From contig NZ_WMIC01000009.1 of assembly GCF_009711135.1 (NCBI RefSeq), forward strand, positions 62,001 through 126,000: DNA of 64,000 bases, written 5' to 3'. This document shows positions 61,662-64,000 of the stretch, piece after piece. Origin of the DNA: Flavobacterium sp. LC2016-01 (GTDB lineage: Bacteria > Bacteroidota > Bacteroidia > Flavobacteriales > Flavobacteriaceae). The notes beneath the pieces are model-generated. The model saw only the letters and a program-made list of their open reading frames with translations, had not been told where the DNA came from and did not search any database. Each line of letters begins with the position of its first letter. Positions within the stretch are counted from its first letter, which is position 1. The translations under genes and the position numbers were made by a program.

Positions 61662-64000
61662 ATGTTAGATATAAAAGATTTTTCGATTTTTGAAAATCAA
61701 TCAAGTTTTGATTTTAAAGGTTTGTTGTTGAAGATTCTAAGTTATTGGAAATGGTTCTTAGTAAGTTTAATCATTGCGCTTACTATTGCATATCAAGTAA
61801 ATATTCGTAAAGAAAAAATTTACGGAATGCAGACACTGATTTCAATTAAAGAAGAAAGCAATCCGTTTTTCACTTCTAATACAAGCTTAGTCTTTAATTG
61901 GGGAGGTATTTCTGATCAAGTAAGTGGAATAACAACCATATTGCAATCAAGATCTCATAATGAGCTGGTAGTTAGTAAATTACAATATTATGTAGACTAC
62001 CTTACAATGGGTAAATATAACTTGATTGACTCTTATGGTGCTGTGCCTTTTTATGTGGATATTGATAAATCAAGAGGACAGTTAGCTAATACGTTAATTA
62101 AAATTAAGTTTATCAGTGCAAATGTGTACGAAGTACATATACCGTTTGAAAGCAATTCGGTTTCACTTATTAATTATGCTGAAAATTTATATTCTAAAAC
62201 TGCTGTTCAGCCTGTAGAATTTGTAAAAAGATATAAAGTTGGGGAAAAGGTTTCTCTGCCTTTTTTAAACTGGAAACTGCAAATTAATGATAACCCTGGT
62301 TTGTATGAAGGGAACGAATATTTTGTCAGGTTTAATGATTTTGATGGAACAGTTTCTCGTTATAAAGGTATAGATGTTAGTTCTGATGATAAGGGAGGTT
62401 CCATATTGACATTAGGAATGCAGGGGACAAATAAAGCGAGACTTGTTGAGTATCTTAACTCAACAGTTAAGATGTTGATTAAGATCCAGCTTGATGGCAA
62501 AAACCAATTTGCGAATAACACTATTAAATTTATTGATAGCACACTTGTCGCCATGGAGTCTCAATTGAAACAAACTGGAAATGAGTTGAAATCATTTAGA
62601 AAAGATAAAAACATATATGAAATAGAAGGCGGGGGTGCTAAATTTTCTGATAAAATAACGGATTTTGATGTTGCAAAAGACCAAGTAACCAGAAAAATAA
62701 CGTACTATAATTCACTAAAAGCTTATTTGAATAATAGTGTTGATTATTCAAGACTTCCAGCTCCATCTGTAGCAGGAATTGATGATCCTAATATTGTCGC
62801 AAATATTTCTAAGTTAATAGCACTTTCTACTCAAAGATCTGAAATGGCTTATGCTGTCAAAAGTGACAAAATTTTTAAAGATTTTGACAATCAAATGGAG
62901 GCTGTAAAAAGTGTTTTGCTAGAAAATATTGTTTCTGCAAAGTCATCATTGCTTTATGATCTATCTTTAATAAATGCAAAAATCGGGGAGGCTGAAAATA
63001 CAATTAAAAGACTTCCGGAAGAACAGCAAGAGCTATTGAAAATTCAAAGAAAATATGATTTAAATGACAATATTTATACGACATTTTTACAAAAACGAAA
63101 TGAAGCAGAAATTGTTAAAGCATCTAATTTGTCAGATATTCATTTTATTGATCCGGCGAAAGATATTGGTGGTGGGTTAGTGGGGCCAAAGACTTCTGTA
63201 AATTACATCTTGGCTTTGTTTTTAGGTGTTTTGATCCCTTTATTAATTGTTCTGGCTATTTTCTTTATTAATAATTCTATTCAAAATACAGAAGATGTAA
63301 CTAAATTAAGCCAGATACCAATAATTGGAGTAGTTGGTGTTAATAAAGGAGCTAACCTTGCCGTTTTTGATAAGCCAAAATCGGCCCTTTCTGAATCTTT
63401 TAGAGCAATTCGATCATCATTGCAGTTTTTGTACAAAAAACAGCAAGTGAACGGTTCGAAAACTTTGATGATTACTTCGTCTATAAGTGGAGAAGGTAAA
63501 ACATTTTGTTCTATAAACATTGCTACAGTTTTCGCTTTAAGCGAAAAGAAAACAGTGATTGTAGGTTTAGATTTAAGAAAACCAAGATTAGCTGATGAAT
63601 TTAACTTAATAAATCAAATAGGTGTTGTCAACTATTTAATTAAGCAAAATAGTTTGGGAGAAATTACGAACTCAACAAAGATTCCAAATCTTGATGTTAT
63701 ACTTTCTGGACCAATCCCGCCAAATCCATCAGAATTGATTTTAAGTGATTCTATGCGTGAATTGATTGATGAGTTAAAACAGAAATACGATTACATCATT
63801 TTAGATACGCCTCCTGTTGGTTTAGTTTCTGACGCTCTGGAACTGTCTCAATATTCAGATGTGACATTATATATTGTTCGACAGAACTATACTAAAAAAG
63901 ATATGATTACGTTGTTGAACACAAGAGTTAAGAGTGGGGAGTTAAATAATGCAAGCATTGTTTTGAATGGTTACGAAAATAAGGCAAAATATGGATCTGC
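61662..64000 (+). CDS. Wzc-like polysaccharide co-polymerase/tyrosine kinase, C-terminus outside window
   Basis: The frame opens at ATG 61662 and runs off the right edge with 779 codons visible. It has an N-terminal Wzz-type region with transmembrane helix about 29-46, a long coiled coil (about 290-470), a second helix (514-537), and then a BY-kinase domain. That domain has Walker A SGEGKT (609-614), the Walker A' region LDLRKP and Walker B YIILDTPP. The tyrosine-rich tail, if present, lies beyond the window. It autophosphorylates and controls polysaccharide chain length with the Wza-like neighbour. Confidence 0.93.
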   Translation, partial: MLDIKDFSIFENQSSFDFKGLLLKILSYWKWFLVSLIIALTIAYQVNIRKEKIYGMQTLISIKEESNPFFTSNTSLVFNWGGISDQVSGITTILQSRSHNELVVSKLQYYVDYLTMGKYNLIDSYGAVPFYVDIDKSRGQLANTLIKIKFISANVYEVHIPFESNSVSLINYAENLYSKTAVQPVEFVKRYKVGEKVSLPFLNWKLQINDNPGLYEGNEYFVRFNDFDGTVSRYKGIDVSSDDKGGSILTLGMQGTNKARLVEYLNSTVKMLIKIQLDGKNQFANNTIKFIDSTLVAMESQLKQTGNELKSFRKDKNIYEIEGGGAKFSDKITDFDVAKDQVTRKITYYNSLKAYLNNSVDYSRLPAPSVAGIDDPNIVANISKLIALSTQRSEMAYAVKSDKIFKDFDNQMEAVKSVLLENIVSAKSSLLYDLSLINAKIGEAENTIKRLPEEQQELLKIQRKYDLNDNIYTTFLQKRNEAEIVKASNLSDIHFIDPAKDIGGGLVGPKTSVNYILALFLGVLIPLLIVLAIFFINNSIQNTEDVTKLSQIPIIGVVGVNKGANLAVFDKPKSALSESFRAIRSSLQFLYKKQQVNGSKTLMITSSISGEGKTFCSINIATVFALSEKKTVIVGLDLRKPRLADEFNLINQIGVVNYLIKQNSLGEITNSTKIPNLDVILSGPIPPNPSELILSDSMRELIDELKQKYDYIILDTPPVGLVSDALELSQYSDVTLYIVRQNYTKKDMITLLNTRVKSGELNNASIVLNGYENKAKYGS

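Noticed and set aside
1..64000. tRNA or rRNA genes, prophage, insertion sequence with transposase
   Set aside because: No cloverleaf, rRNA segment, integrase or transposase motif was recognised by eye; a tRNA scan would settle the tRNA question.

Overview
The window is chromosomal DNA of a Flavobacterium-like member of the Bacteroidota. It is AT-rich, carries SusC/SusD and TonB-receptor genes, an S46 dipeptidyl-peptidase, a DUF2490 protein and a CtlX hydrolase. Several genes are preceded by the phylum-specific promoter pattern TTTG-N19/20-TAnnTTTG, and Shine-Dalgarno sequences are mostly absent. No tRNA, rRNA, CRISPR array, insertion sequence or prophage was recognised.

Layout. 1-2.8 kb (minus): a gene fragment, then purE and purK (de novo purine synthesis) and a HEAT-like hypothetical. 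2.8-6.4 kb (minus): a PqqU/YncD-like TonB receptor beside a secreted sorbosone-dehydrogenase-type beta-propeller, a possible PQQ-scavenging pair. 6.5-12.6 kb (plus): hpt, adk, a CNNM/CorC membrane protein, obgE and an S46 peptidase. 12.9-19.4 kb (minus): one very large alpha-2-macroglobulin-type protein with a SusC-like plug inserted near the expected bait region. 19.5-28.4 kb: TPR protein, mpl, radC, a YjjG-type nucleotidase, secreted hypotheticals, rarA, rhomboid protease, DUF2490 protein and rlmB. 28.4-35.0 kb (minus): a SusC/SusD pair and an Omp85-like outer-membrane protein.

35.1-52.6 kb (plus) is the ribosomal super-cluster: rpsL-rpsG-fusA-rpsJ, a terminator and a new promoter, then rplC through secY-infA-rpmJ-rpsM-rpsK-rpsD-rpoA-rplQ. 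rpmJ (38 codons) is included. Structured leaders that could be autoregulatory lie before rplC, rpsH and rpsD. 52.8-58.8 kb (plus): carA, eno, gltA, a dimethylargininase-like enzyme and ctlX, mostly separated by strong hairpin terminators. 58.8-64.0 kb: marC (minus), a CoA-binding protein, recR, then a Wza-like export lipoprotein and a Wzc-like tyrosine kinase cut by the right edge, the likely start of a capsule or exopolysaccharide locus.

Many gaps between genes hold perfect or near-perfect inverted repeats of at least six different sequence families. These look like dispersed small elements and are reported separately. Function calls rest on motifs and family knowledge read by eye; no database search was run.
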